A program made the position numbers and the translations under genes. DNA of 41,871 nucleotides from Bacteroidota bacterium (GTDB lineage Bacteria; Bacteroidota; Bacteroidia; Bacteroidales; JAAUTT01). Location of the stretch: NCBI GenBank assembly GCA_020048915.1, contig JAIFLU010000009.1, positions 1-41,871 on the forward strand, given 5' to 3'. A model generated the notes under the pieces. It was not told the DNA's origin, did not search any database, and saw only the letters and a program-made list of their open reading frames with translations. Of this stretch, positions 1 through 8,430 are shown piece after piece; position 1 is the first letter of the stretch, and each line of letters opens with the position of its first letter.

Positions 1-1
1 T

Positions 2-511
2 TTAAATAATGATACCATTTATTTTTATTCTAAATCACCATTATATTCATTTAATTTAGTCTCAAATTTTTCGTTTGGACAAAATACCCCTATAATATGT
101 AATGAATACATTATGAATGCTGTTAATACAAGTAATTCTTCAATAGCTTTTGCATCTATTACCCCTTTTGTCGATGAGGTTTTTTTAAAGATTCCTGTTG
201 ATAAAGGCATTTTTATAAATTATCAATTCAGTATTTTTCAAAATAATAGATTTTATACCATTGATAAAATAGAACGTAACAAAACTATCGATGACATCTC
301 AGTTTATCCTAACCCATCATCTGATATAGTAAATTTTGGTTTACCTAATAGTATAATTCATTTAAATTTAAAGGTTTATAATAATTTAGGAAAACTTTTA
401 TTTGTTTCAAAAACAAATCAGATTGATCTATCCAATTATCCCAAAGGCATATATCTTATACATTTCTCTGATGGGGAAAATGTTGTTATTAAGAAATTAA
501 TTAAGTTATAA
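2..511 (+). CDS. C-terminal part of a T9SS-secreted protein (truncated by window edge)
   Basis: The frame is open from the first bases of the window to the stop at 509-511, so the Met at 113 is probably internal and the gene begins outside the window. The last ~75 residues form a type A T9SS sorting domain: a VYPNPSSD motif, short beta strands (LKVYNNLGK), a YPKGIYLIHF strand and a basic end (KKLIKL). Such domains direct export through the outer membrane by the Bacteroidota type IX system and are usually removed or replaced by a lipid anchor. The residues before it have no domain I recognise, so the function of the mature protein is unknown. A secreted polysaccharide deacetylase with the same kind of domain follows 117 bp downstream. 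Confidence 0.8.
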   Translation, partial: LNNDTIYFYSKSPLYSFNLVSNFSFGQNTPIICNEYIMNAVNTSNSSIAFASITPFVDEVFLKIPVDKGIFINYQFSIFQNNRFYTIDKIERNKTIDDISVYPNPSSDIVNFGLPNSIIHLNLKVYNNLGKLLFVSKTNQIDLSNYPKGIYLIHFSDGENVVIKKLIKL

Positions 512-628
512 TTTTAATTCTCATGATAATTAGTATTGTTGATAAGAATTGTAAATCGTCGTTCACTCGTTTATTAAGGCAATCTTAATCCTTTGCTCAA
601 TATATTATTCAAAATTTGGTTAATACAG

Positions 629-1906
629 ATGTTTATTAAATTTTTTGGAGTAGGGGTATTTTTCATAATTATAAATACTATAGATTCTTTTTCACAGGAA
701 ATTAAAATCGCCCCATTTTATAAATTTAAAAATGGAGCGGTTTCTTTTACTTTTGATGATGGTCTAGATTCTCAATTTAATATTGGAATCGAACTTTTAA
801 GCAAATTTAATTATAAAGGCACTTTTTTTATTACTACGGGTAACATTAAAAAAGCAAAATGGGAATTTTTCAAAGAAATGATAAATAATGGTCATGAAAT
901 TGGATCTCATAGTATTAGTCACCCAAAATTATCAGAGATCAACTTAAATGATGCTAATTTTGAAATCGAAATATCAAAAAACACAGTTGAACAAAATATC
1001 GACAGTTTTCAGTGTTTTTCTTTTGCATATCCAAGTGGTAGATTTAACGCCGAAGTGAAAAGTATAGTATCACAGTTCTATCAAGCTGCAAGATCAGTTA
1101 ACAGTGGTCTCTGCTCCTTTGAAAACACTGATAATTTCCAATTACAAACACTTTTTTTTTCTTCAAACTTAAAGCTAAAAATTGCAAATACTTGGGTAAA
1201 TAGTGCAATTCATGACCAAAAATGGTTGATTGAATCCTTTCATGGTTTTGATGGCGATGGGTATCAACCAATTTCGTCCAATCTTTTTAGAAAGCATTTA
1301 GAATATATTAAGTCAAAAGAAAATGTTCTGTGGGTTGCCACCCTTCAGGATGTTGTTAAATATTTTAAGGAAAGGCAAGGCGCCTCCATTAGTATTATTG
1401 ATTCCTCGGATTATTTATACCGAATTCAATTAAATGATAATCTACCGGATTCTATATATAATCACCCATTAACATTAAAAATAAAAATTCCAAAATCGTG
1501 GAAGGATATTAGTATTGCGCATGGAGAGCATATAGTTCAATTTCAAACCCAGGTAGATCCTTTGGGGAACCAATTTGTGATTTTTGATGCCGTCCCGGAC
1601 AGAGGATTGATTACTATTCTTTCTCAGACACCTTTTGATTCGGAGAAGGAAAAATGCGAAAATTGTAATTTGATTCTTTATCCTATTCCTTTTAATAACT
1701 CATTTAGAGTTTTATGGAATCCTATGTATGTTGGACATTTTTCAATATTAAACTTAAAGGGGCAGATGGTATTTAAAGGTGAATTAAAATCGGGAATTCT
1801 GCAAATAGATACGGAATTATTAGAGAAGGGAAACTATATGGTTGTTATTGATCTTGATACTGAAAAGGGAAATTTTCACTTAATAAAGAAAGTTATTAAA
1901 GAATAG
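629..1906 (+). CDS. Secreted polysaccharide deacetylase (NodB fold) with C-terminal T9SS sorting domain
   Basis: I chose the ATG at 629 over an upstream TTG at 593 because it starts a good signal peptide (MFIKFFGVGVFFIIINTIDS, cleaved after SFSQ); the protein is then 425 residues. The carbohydrate esterase 4 / NodB motifs are visible: TFDDG at 41-45 (catalytic base and metal Asp), SHSISH with metal His 94 and 98, and FAYPSGR near 132-138. The family removes N- or O-acetyl groups from polysaccharides such as chitin, peptidoglycan or exopolysaccharide; the substrate cannot be read from sequence. The last ~80 residues (LILYPIPFNNSF onwards, ending IKKVIKE) look like a T9SS sorting domain, so the enzyme probably acts outside the cell or on its surface. 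Its neighbour is a sugar-nucleotide epimerase, which fits polysaccharide metabolism. Confidence 0.85.
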   Translation: MFIKFFGVGVFFIIINTIDSFSQEIKIAPFYKFKNGAVSFTFDDGLDSQFNIGIELLSKFNYKGTFFITTGNIKKAKWEFFKEMINNGHEIGSHSISHPKLSEINLNDANFEIEISKNTVEQNIDSFQCFSFAYPSGRFNAEVKSIVSQFYQAARSVNSGLCSFENTDNFQLQTLFFSSNLKLKIANTWVNSAIHDQKWLIESFHGFDGDGYQPISSNLFRKHLEYIKSKENVLWVATLQDVVKYFKERQGASISIIDSSDYLYRIQLNDNLPDSIYNHPLTLKIKIPKSWKDISIAHGEHIVQFQTQVDPLGNQFVIFDAVPDRGLITILSQTPFDSEKEKCENCNLILYPIPFNNSFRVLWNPMYVGHFSILNLKGQMVFKGELKSGILQIDTELLEKGNYMVVIDLDTEKGNFHLIKKVIKE

Positions 1907-1979
1907 TAACCCCAGATATGGGAGTAACTACCTCATTATTCAATAAAATATACTATTTTGGATTTTTAATCTTTTTTTT

Positions 1980-2855
1980 ATGAATCTCCTTATTACTGGT
2001 TCTTCAGGTTTTGTTGGTACAAACTTCATCAAGGGCGCAAGTGCTTTTAATATTAAAGAAGTCGATTTGCTAACCCAGAAAGTAGCTGATATTGATTTTA
2101 TGGGGGTAGATTCGGTTTTGCATTTAGCCGCCCTTGTCCATCAAATGAAAGGTGCTCCGGAAGAGCTTTATTTTAAGGTAAATCGTGATTTGGCCTACGA
2201 AGTTGCAAAAAAAGCCAAAGATGACGGTGTAAAACAATTTGTTTTTATGAGCACCGCCAAAGTTTTTGGTGAATCTACTACCGGAAAACCTGCTTGGGAT
2301 GAAAATTCTGATTGTAATCCAATAGATCCATATGGTAAAAGCAAATATGAAGCTGAAAAATTACTTTTCCATTTACATGATGAAAATTTTAGAGTTGCAG
2401 TTGTGCGGTCTCCATTGGTATATGGAGCGGGTGTTAAGGCAAATATGTACAATTTGGTAAAATTGGTCAATCAGGTTCCTATTCTTCCACTTGGAGGGGG
2501 TAGTAATAATCGTTCAATAGTTTATGTTGGGAACTTGGTAGCGTTGCTGAAACATATTATTCAAACTCAAGCTACTGGTATTTTTATTGCGGGAGATAAA
2601 AAACCATTATCAACCACTCAACTTGTTCAGTTAGTTGCTCAAGCAAGTAAAAAAAAGATTCGGCTAATTAAAATTCCTAATTTTATTCTTAATATTGCAA
2701 AAAAAATTAACCCTTCAATAGTTGACCGCCTATTTGGTTCTTTGGCAATTGATAACCAAAGTACAAATACTCAACTAGGTTTTATACCTCCTTATTCAAC
2801 AGAGGATGGAATTTGTGAAATGGTTGAATGGTATAAAAAATTGAATGACTTATAG
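1980..2855 (+). CDS. NAD-dependent epimerase/dehydratase (extended SDR family)
   Basis: This 291-residue cytoplasmic protein has the extended short-chain dehydrogenase layout. An N-terminal Rossmann motif GSSGFVG lies at 7-13, followed by VLHLAALVHQ, a catalytic Ser/Thr segment MSTAKVFGE near 90-98, and the YGKSK active site with Tyr 118 and Lys 122. The family interconverts nucleotide sugars (UDP-glucose 4-epimerase, WbpV-like and GNE-like enzymes of surface polysaccharide synthesis), and the HQMKGAPEE segment resembles the O-antigen epimerase branch. The exact substrate is not determinable. It starts 73 bp after the deacetylase and could be transcribed with it. No clear Shine-Dalgarno site precedes the ATG, only a T-rich leader, which is normal for Bacteroidota. 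Confidence 0.85.
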   Translation: MNLLITGSSGFVGTNFIKGASAFNIKEVDLLTQKVADIDFMGVDSVLHLAALVHQMKGAPEELYFKVNRDLAYEVAKKAKDDGVKQFVFMSTAKVFGESTTGKPAWDENSDCNPIDPYGKSKYEAEKLLFHLHDENFRVAVVRSPLVYGAGVKANMYNLVKLVNQVPILPLGGGSNNRSIVYVGNLVALLKHIIQTQATGIFIAGDKKPLSTTQLVQLVAQASKKKIRLIKIPNFILNIAKKINPSIVDRLFGSLAIDNQSTNTQLGFIPPYSTEDGICEMVEWYKKLNDL

Positions 2856-3310
2856 ATGCATTTCTTTTTCTTTTGCAAACGTTTCCATATACAATTTATA
2901 CAACGTTTACCAAATTTGTTTCCATTTTTTGCGCAGTTTGTTGGTATAAACGGAAGATTCATATTCTTGGGTTCCGATTCATTGGCAGGGATTAGGTACG
3001 AACTTTAACTCCATCCTTTTGATCGGAAATACCCGATAAATTTCAATTCGAAGTCTCCCATCAAAAGAAGTACAATCTGGAAATTTTTTATTCCCCGTAT
3101 GAAAAAAATTGATATCTAACCTATCTTTGGGCAAAATCATAAATCTTACATTTCTTTAATATGTAGTACCATTTATGCTAACAATTTCAATTAAAGTATA
3201 CGAAGATGCAAAAAACTACGCTTCATTATTAAACGGAAGAAATGTAAAAAAGTACTAAATCAATCGAATCACTATCAGATAGAAATTTACATCTTTTGTT
3301 ATTCCACGGA
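2856..3310. other. 455-bp intergenic region, no gene recognised
   Basis: AT-rich DNA between convergent genes. Only short open frames occur (for example 27 codons from 3177 on the plus strand) and none shows recognisable similarity. I see no strong terminator hairpin. It may be decayed coding sequence. Confidence 0.5.
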
Positions 3311-4549
3311 TTAATTTATCTTATACGCCATTAAAGCCTTCCCATGCCGTATATACATTATTCCATTGGCTAATACCGGGTGCGCAAAATGCTCTTTTGT
3401 TCCTTTTTCAATCTTTAGCTTGCCGGCAATTTCTAATTTCTTGTTTTCAAAATTAATAAGGGTTATTACACCATTGGTGCCGTAGCAAATGAACTTATTA
3501 TCGGCAAAAATTAGGCTCCCGTTATTTACTTTTACTGAATCGACTACTAGACCTTTTGTGAGTTCTACCGATTTGAGGTAGTTTCCTTCGATAGTGGTAA
3601 ACAGGTTATTACCCACTTTTACAAATCCGCCAAAACCATTCCGAATCCGATTATTGTACCAAATTTCCTTCACACTTTTTCCGTCCGGGGCCAGTTCAAG
3701 TTTTACTGTCCCTTTACCTCCTTCGTCAGCAGCAACATTGTAAATAAAACCATCGGCATAAATGGGGGTGTTGCAATGCTCGCCGTCGTATTTATACCCA
3801 TCCAGCTTATATGACCACAACAGCTCTCCATCCTGACAAGCAACTGCAAACAAAAAATGACGTGATAAAGTTACCAGTATATTTCGTGCCGGAAGCTTTA
3901 CCAGAATTGGGGAACAAAAAGAAGTGGTATCCCATAACGCTTTCGAGGTCCAAACAGACTTGCCTGTAATTCTGTCGAGCGCTGCAATATTTGTAACCGT
4001 TCCACCGGGAAAACAATACACATATTTATCGTCGACCAACACTGACTCGGCGTATCCGAATTCGTTGAGGTACCCACCAAGATCTTTGACCATATCTGTA
4101 GCCCATTTTTCAGTACCACTGGTTACGTCAAAACAGGCAATTCTTCCCTTACCCGAACTTGTATAGGCATAATTACCAATAATGGTAGGAGTTGATCGCG
4201 CTCCGGGGAAATTAGCAGAATAGTCTGAGCCAATAAACTCAGGACCATTTGGGGATTTCCAAAGCAAATTGCCTTTCAGGTCATATGCAAACAGATAACT
4301 GGTACCTTCCAATTCGCCGTTTACAAATAATTTATCATTTAAAATCGAAGGTGCAGCAAAACCACTCCCAATTGCATCGGTAAACCAAAGTAATTCGGGG
4401 GCTTTTGTCTCCCATTCCTTCCTTAAGTTCGTTTCGTTATATTGACCATCTCGGTTTATTCCCCTCCATTGCGCCAGTTTCTGGGAATAAAGCTGGGTTA
4501 ACCCAAAAACTAGAAGTGAAACAACGGTTATAAGACGCAAGTTTTTCAT
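3311..4549 (-). CDS. Secreted PQQ-like beta-propeller repeat protein
   Basis: A 412-residue protein with a signal peptide (MKNLRLITVVSLLVFGLTQL, cleaved after YSQ). It has repeated propeller-blade strands of the type GKGRIACFDVTSGTEKW, YLFAYDLKGNLLWKS and VAALDxxTGKxVW, with the early WRGINRDG motif common in this group. Such PQQ-like or BamB-like eight-bladed propellers occur both as dehydrogenases and as non-enzymatic scaffolds. I see no PQQ-dehydrogenase disulfide or metal signature, so I infer a periplasmic or secreted propeller of unknown ligand rather than an alcohol dehydrogenase. It stands alone with about 290 bp of empty DNA on its upstream side. Confidence 0.8.
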   Translation of the reverse strand: MKNLRLITVVSLLVFGLTQLYSQKLAQWRGINRDGQYNETNLRKEWETKAPELLWFTDAIGSGFAAPSILNDKLFVNGELEGTSYLFAYDLKGNLLWKSPNGPEFIGSDYSANFPGARSTPTIIGNYAYTSSGKGRIACFDVTSGTEKWATDMVKDLGGYLNEFGYAESVLVDDKYVYCFPGGTVTNIAALDRITGKSVWTSKALWDTTSFCSPILVKLPARNILVTLSRHFLFAVACQDGELLWSYKLDGYKYDGEHCNTPIYADGFIYNVAADEGGKGTVKLELAPDGKSVKEIWYNNRIRNGFGGFVKVGNNLFTTIEGNYLKSVELTKGLVVDSVKVNNGSLIFADNKFICYGTNGVITLINFENKKLEIAGKLKIEKGTKEHFAHPVLANGIMYIRHGKALMAYKIN

Positions 4550-4839
4550 AAATAGACAGTTTAAGATATTGGTTACACATTTGACTAAAAATTCAATTTT
4601 GCCAAAATTAAATTTGAAGCTAATGTATGATTTTTTGTCTATCTATAAATTTGTTGCTGTTAAACAATGTTAATATGCAGGATTTTTGAAGGTTGACTTA
4701 ATAAAAGCAACTAACACTATGGCAAGAATAGAAACTCCACAAGTCTAAAATTTATTCGCTATGAATAAGTGAAGCTAATAACTGAATTTATCAGGTAATA
4801 CATTCTCACTTAATTTTCGAAGGATTTTTTTTTCAAAAC

Positions 4840-5052
4840 CTATTCTATAATTGCGCAAACGTACCCCATGTTTGTTAAAAGGGCAACAATATGATGCACA
4901 TCAATGGCTTGGTCTTCCACCCTCAAAATATTATCACTGTCCTCCAGGTCAAAATTGATCCTCGATTGCGGGTAATGCTTTGTTAACGTCTCACACAATT
5001 GTTCCGCTCTTTTCAGATCGGTTATATTTGTTTTAAACACTTCTACCATCAT
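4840..5052 (-). CDS. Small protein with predicted ferredoxin-like (HMA-like) fold, function unknown
   Basis: A 70-residue protein (69 if the second of two consecutive ATG codons is used). The order of hydrophobic stretches, MVEVFKTNI, helix AEQLCETLTKHY, SRINFDLED, ILRVEDQ, helix VHHIVALLTNMG, YVCAIIE, fits a beta-alpha-beta-beta-alpha-beta fold like the heavy-metal-associated domain. The metal-binding CxxC is absent, so metal transport is not supported. It is the last gene of the leftward run of VOC, SRPBCC and DoxX genes, about 140 bp after DoxX, and may be co-transcribed. Its role is unknown. Confidence 0.6.
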   Translation of the reverse strand: MMVEVFKTNITDLKRAEQLCETLTKHYPQSRINFDLEDSDNILRVEDQAIDVHHIVALLTNMGYVCAIIE

Positions 5053-5191
5053 GCTGATTCGTGTTATATCGTTTTTTTAACTGGATACCTTGTTCCCTGC
5101 AATTACTTAAAGAAAAGAGTCGTAACCCCGGCAGTGTATACCGAAGTTATAATCACTTTGAGACTATTCTAATCATAAAATGCGTATTATT

Positions 5192-5560
5192 TTATTTGGT
5201 GCCCACCATCTTATGATAATAAATATACGATACTGCTAAAATACCTAAAACCACAATCGGGAAAATAGCCTCTCCGCCAATACCGTCAATAACCGCATGT
5301 GAAACTGCCGCACTTATAAAATTGAAGGTAAAACCGGCATACGCCCATTCCTTTATGCGATCTTTAAAGAAAGGGAGAATTAGTACTATTGCCCCTGCTA
5401 CTTTAAAAACAGTAAGCAGGATACGAAAGTAATCGGGATAACCCAAATGACTGATTCCTTGTTTGGCAAGGTCGGAGTGTGCAGTTAATGCCGGCATAAG
5501 TCCTTCAAATAGAAAAATAAGCGTAGTGGTAATCCAATAAAGGGTTTTTGTTGTTTTCAT
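5192..5560 (-). CDS. DoxX-like family membrane protein
   Basis: The likely start is the ATG at 5560, whose first bases overlap the stop of the upstream VOC gene as ATGA, giving 122 residues and implying translational coupling. An alternative upstream start at 5593 would lie inside the neighbouring gene. The protein begins MKTTKTLYWITTTLIFLF and has about four membrane segments, with the family-typical sequences LAKQGISHLGYPDYF and FKVAGAIVLILPFF. DoxX-like proteins are small inner-membrane proteins of the DoxX/SURF4-like group. A few are linked to thiosulfate:quinone oxidoreduction or redox-stress complexes, but most are uncharacterised. The context of small VOC and SRPBCC enzymes is common for this family. 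Confidence 0.8.
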   Translation of the reverse strand: MKTTKTLYWITTTLIFLFEGLMPALTAHSDLAKQGISHLGYPDYFRILLTVFKVAGAIVLILPFFKDRIKEWAYAGFTFNFISAAVSHAVIDGIGGEAIFPIVVLGILAVSYIYYHKMVGTK

Positions 5561-5973
5561 AATTTCTGTTGTTTTTGATAATTTAGTAACCAATGATTTC
5601 CAAATTTATCGGTTAACCCTCCAAATAAGGAACCCCAAAAGGTGAATTCTATCGGGTGGGTTTGTTCACCTCCCTTGGAAAGACGTTCGTAACAAAGTTT
5701 AATTTCTTCTTCGTTGTTGCAATTTAATAGGAGCGAAACACTATTTCCAACAACCAGTCCATTTTCGAATACAATATCAGATGCCATCAAAGCCATTTCC
5801 CTTAATTGAAGGGTCGAATGCAAAATATTGTTTTTCATTTGCAGCGGCATCTTTGCACCTGCTGGAGAATCGCCCAGTGTTTGAAAATGAAGCTCTCCTC
5901 CCAGGCATTGCTGATAAAATGTCATAGCCTCCCGGCAGTCTCCGTTGAATGTTAAGTATGCATGGATATTCAT
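5557..5973 (-). CDS. VOC-family protein (PhnB/glyoxalase-like)
   Basis: The start is placed at the ATG at 5973 (MNIHAYLTFNG), where family similarity begins; an upstream ATG at 6021 would add 16 residues of unlikely sequence. At 138 residues the protein has the usual size of a PhnB-like member. Family features are FNGDCREAMTFYQQCLGGEL near the N terminus, a central NILHSTLQLREMALMASD segment, and a C-terminal WGSLFGGLTDKFGNHW. The vicinal-oxygen-chelate fold forms a metal-binding or ligand-binding cup, and this subgroup has no firmly assigned reaction. The stop codon overlaps the DoxX start, so the two are probably translated together. Confidence 0.85.
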   Translation of the reverse strand: MNIHAYLTFNGDCREAMTFYQQCLGGELHFQTLGDSPAGAKMPLQMKNNILHSTLQLREMALMASDIVFENGLVVGNSVSLLLNCNNEEEIKLCYERLSKGGEQTHPIEFTFWGSLFGGLTDKFGNHWLLNYQKQQKL

Positions 5974-6051
5974 CGGGGTTTGAAAATTAACTTGTTCTTG
6001 TCCTATTTCATCTGGCAACAATCCCTTTGTAAACCCAGGCTTGGGTCTAGT

Positions 6052-6181
6052 CTGAAAAGTCTTTTACCCCCTAATCCCCCAAATGGGGGACCTAAAAATT
6101 CAATGATTTTCAGATGGTTCCCTGGAGGGATTAGGGGTAAAACAGATGAAAATAATTGAATTTTTGACTTTTCGGAGTGGA
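6052..6181. repeat. MITE-like palindromic repeat, copy 1
   Basis: A stretch built from nested inverted repeats. The outer ends read tctgaaaagtc and gacttttcgga. The middle arms, ttttaccccctaatcccc near 6063 and ggattaggggtaaaac near 6128, pair over about 18 bp with few mismatches. An inner hairpin tccccc-aaat-ggggga lies at 6075-6090. The reverse complement of this block matches 27717-27930 over most of its length. It has no coding capacity. It sits between a gene end and a gene start and could also act as a transcription terminator or mRNA stabiliser. Confidence 0.75.
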
Positions 6182-6204
6182 TTCAAGCATTAAGCCATAA
6201 ACCT

Positions 6205-7044
6205 TTAAGCTTCTCTTAGTTTTTGAATATCAAATTTTTTCATTTGCATAAAGGCATTTATAACCCGCTCCGATTTGGAAGTATCGTTCATGAGATCACG
6301 TAAAATTGCGGGAATTATCTGCCACGGTACGCTAAACTTATCTTTCAGCCATCCGCATTGTCCTTCCTCGCCTTCAGCGGTAAATTTGCTCCAGAAGTAA
6401 TCAATTTCCTCCTGCGATTCGCATTCCACCACAAACGAAATGGCTTCGTTAAAGCTGAACTGGGGCATCAGAGCACTATCCATGGCCATAAAAACATTTT
6501 TATTCAAGGTGAATTGAGCATGTTTCACTGTACCAGCCACATCATTCTCCTCCTTGGTATATTTTAAAATACCCACTATGCCTGAATTCTTGAATAAGGA
6601 AGTGTAGTACTGAATCGCCTCTTCGGCTTTACCATGTTGCTTGCCGGTAAACATTAATGATGGGGTGAATTTTTGACCAACATCCTCCATTTTGCTGTAC
6701 GATATTTGCCAGCTAACTCCAAACCGGTCCTCTACCCAACCATACTTTGAGCTCCAATCATATTTACCGAGTGGCATTAAAGCAGTGCCTCTTTCCAATA
6801 GTTTATTCCACGTTTTGTCTGTTTCCTCTTCGGTTTCGCATACCACAAAAAATGAAACAGAAGGATTGAAGGCAAATTCGGGTCCACCATTGAAGCACAT
6901 AAACTTTTGCCCGGAAGATTCAACCATCGAGACAAATGGATTTTCATCTACAATGGACGAATTATAAAAAACTGAACAGTAAAATTTTGCCCCTTCTTTG
7001 GCATTTCCATTAAACCAAAGACACGGATATATGGGATTTTTCAT
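6205..7044 (-). CDS. Tandem VOC-domain protein (two PhnB-like domains)
   Basis: A 279-residue protein with two consecutive PhnB/3-demethylubiquinone-methyltransferase-like VOC domains. The first (about 1-128) starts PCLWFNGNAKEGAKFYCSVF and ends KYGWVEDRFGVSWQISY. The second (about 129-260) starts PSLMFTGKQHGKAEEAIQYY and ends CGWLKDKFSVPWQI. The SFFVVCETEEETDKTW and SFVVECESQEEIDYFW segments are equivalent strands of the two halves. Duplicated VOC modules pair to make the complete cup seen in dimers of single-domain proteins. A tail of about 30 residues follows (RVINAFMQMKKFDIQKL). The name used for this family in databases does not imply methyltransferase activity. It is part of the leftward run. 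Confidence 0.85.
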   Translation of the reverse strand: MKNPIYPCLWFNGNAKEGAKFYCSVFYNSSIVDENPFVSMVESSGQKFMCFNGGPEFAFNPSVSFFVVCETEEETDKTWNKLLERGTALMPLGKYDWSSKYGWVEDRFGVSWQISYSKMEDVGQKFTPSLMFTGKQHGKAEEAIQYYTSLFKNSGIVGILKYTKEENDVAGTVKHAQFTLNKNVFMAMDSALMPQFSFNEAISFVVECESQEEIDYFWSKFTAEGEEGQCGWLKDKFSVPWQIIPAILRDLMNDTSKSERVINAFMQMKKFDIQKLREA

Positions 7045-7132
7045 AGATATTTAATTTTAAGGATAATAAGACGAATGTCTCCCACCAAAATAATTAAGGC
7101 TTGTAGCTTAACAGAACTACCCCGCTTTTAAA

Positions 7133-7645
7133 TTACTTTACAGTGGTAAGTTTCAAATTCAGAGGAAGTTTAATTCCCTGGAATATGGCTGTTCCTGAAC
7201 CAATTGCCACAGGATCAATCATTATCTGATAATCATCCACTAAATTATTTTCTGCCAGCAAGCTTAAAATACTGCCACTGCCTAGCATAGTAATATCGCT
7301 ACCCGGTAATTCCTTCAGCCGTTTTATTTCTTCCACTACATTCGTGCTGATTATTTTGGTGTTTTTCCAATCAGCTTTTTTCATGGTACGAGAAATAACA
7401 ATTTTGTCGGCATTGTTCATCCCTTCGGCAACAGTAGGGTCATTTTGCATTGCCATGTCAGTTGGCCAATAACTTGCCATCATTTCGTAAGTTTTACGAC
7501 CAAAAAGAAGGGTACTGCCCGATTGCAATCCTTCAGCAGCATATTCGTTTTCCTCAGCACCATGCCTGTGCCAGCTAATATCGCCGTTAAGATCACTTAA
7601 AAACCCATTCAGGGTTATAAAATTAAAAGATGCTAATTTTCGCAT
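7133..7645 (-). CDS. Dihydrofolate reductase-like (RibD C-terminal) protein, prematurely stopped
   Basis: A 170-residue protein of the RibD-C/DHFR-like family: MRKLASFNFITLNGFLSD at the start, GSTLLFGRKTYEMMASYW with the NADPH-binding FGRKTYE motif, VISRTMKKADWKNT, and ITMLGSGSILSLLAENNLVDDY. Family members are NAD(P)H-dependent reductases of pteridine or pyrimidine compounds, but most, like this one, have no known substrate. The reading frame stops at a TAA (7133-7135) in the middle of the usual last strand. The same frame continues straight on with FKSGVVLLSYKP and a second stop at 7094-7096, which is the expected family ending. The loss is 12-13 residues and may or may not abolish function. 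The ATG overlaps the upstream stop as TAATG. Confidence 0.85.
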   Translation of the reverse strand: MRKLASFNFITLNGFLSDLNGDISWHRHGAEENEYAAEGLQSGSTLLFGRKTYEMMASYWPTDMAMQNDPTVAEGMNNADKIVISRTMKKADWKNTKIISTNVVEEIKRLKELPGSDITMLGSGSILSLLAENNLVDDYQIMIDPVAIGSGTAIFQGIKLPLNLKLTTVK

Positions 7646-7944
7646 TACATTTTTTGTTTAAAGGTTAATCCTATTTCTCCTAAAGCCTTTTGAAGTTTAG
7701 GCATAGAAGTTTTCCCCATGCCATGAAGGTTTAATATATCGGCTTCGCTAAACTGTGCCAGCTGTTGCAACGTTGCTATTCCTCTCCCTTCCAGGGCACG
7801 TCTGGCAGGTGCACCAAGCATCTTCAAAAAATTGATGCTCGATTTTCGTTCTTCTTCACATTTAGGACAGGTAATACAGTCACTGCTTTTATAATAACGA
7901 TGTCCGTTTTTACATGTCCGTAATGTTTTACCATCGGTCGTCAT
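7645..7944 (-). CDS. Zinc-ribbon plus RNA-polymerase-alpha-CTD-like (HhH) protein
   Basis: The ATG at 7944 overlaps the stop of the upstream VOC gene as TGATG and is preferred over an adjacent TTG; the product is 99 residues. The N terminus has Cys 11, His 15, Cys 23, Cys 26 and Cys 29 in the pattern CKNGHRYYKSSDCITCPKC, a probable zinc ribbon. Residues ~43-92 (GAPARRALEGRGIATLQQL, then SEADILNLHGMGKTSMPKL) resemble the helix-hairpin-helix fold of the RNA polymerase alpha C-terminal domain. The alphaCTD binds DNA and transcription factors, so a DNA- or RNAP-associated role is possible but unproven. It lies inside a metabolic-looking run, between a VOC gene and the DHFR-like gene, overlapping both by one base. 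Confidence 0.75.
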   Translation of the reverse strand: MTTDGKTLRTCKNGHRYYKSSDCITCPKCEEERKSSINFLKMLGAPARRALEGRGIATLQQLAQFSEADILNLHGMGKTSMPKLQKALGEIGLTFKQKM

Positions 7945-8384
7945 CAATTGCTTTTTTCAGTGCAGGCAAACATCCATTGCACGCCAAACTTATCCTTACA
8001 GCTTCCATAATAGTCGCCCCAAAACATATCCTGCAATTCCTGTTCAACAGTTCCTTCTTTCGAAAGCGCTTTAAACAAGCGTTCTGTTTCAGATCTTGTA
8101 TCGGGTTGCAGATTTATGTAAACATTGTTCCCGACATTTATTGTAAAACCCATAGACTCGGGGGCATCCGTTCCCATCAAAACATGCCCGCCCAGAATAG
8201 GCAAGGCCACATGCATCACTAATTTTTTGTCAGCCACAGGCAAAGGAGGCATATTTTCGGAAGGGGGAATATCGCTGAAACGCATTATTCCTCCGGTGAA
8301 CTCACCTCCAAAAATTGATTTGTAAAAATTAAACGCCTCTTCCGTTTTATTGGAAAAATTGAGATAGGTGCTTACTTGTGCCAT
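7944..8384 (-). CDS. VOC-family protein (PhnB-like)
   Basis: A 146-residue single-domain VOC protein. It starts MAQVSTYLNFSNKTEEAFNF, continues YKSIFGGEFTGGIMRFSD, has the MHVALPILGGHVLMGTD strand pair in the middle, and ends DMFWGDYYGSCKDKFGVQW, all typical of PhnB-like proteins. Candidate metal-ligand positions are degenerate, as often in this subgroup, and the reaction is unknown. It lies between the SRPBCC gene (46 bp upstream) and the zinc-ribbon gene (one-base overlap). It is the third VOC-type gene of the run, so the cluster holds four VOC domains in three genes. Confidence 0.85.
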   Translation of the reverse strand: MAQVSTYLNFSNKTEEAFNFYKSIFGGEFTGGIMRFSDIPPSENMPPLPVADKKLVMHVALPILGGHVLMGTDAPESMGFTINVGNNVYINLQPDTRSETERLFKALSKEGTVEQELQDMFWGDYYGSCKDKFGVQWMFACTEKSN

Positions 8385-8430
8385 AGAATTTAAGATTAAT
8401 GGGTTTAATACTTCAATAAAAAGCTGAAAA

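Noticed and set aside
6205-7044. Ubiquinone-biosynthesis methyltransferase, as the VOC subfamily name suggests
   Set aside because: The protein is a VOC fold without a SAM-binding Rossmann domain; the historical family name does not describe an activity.
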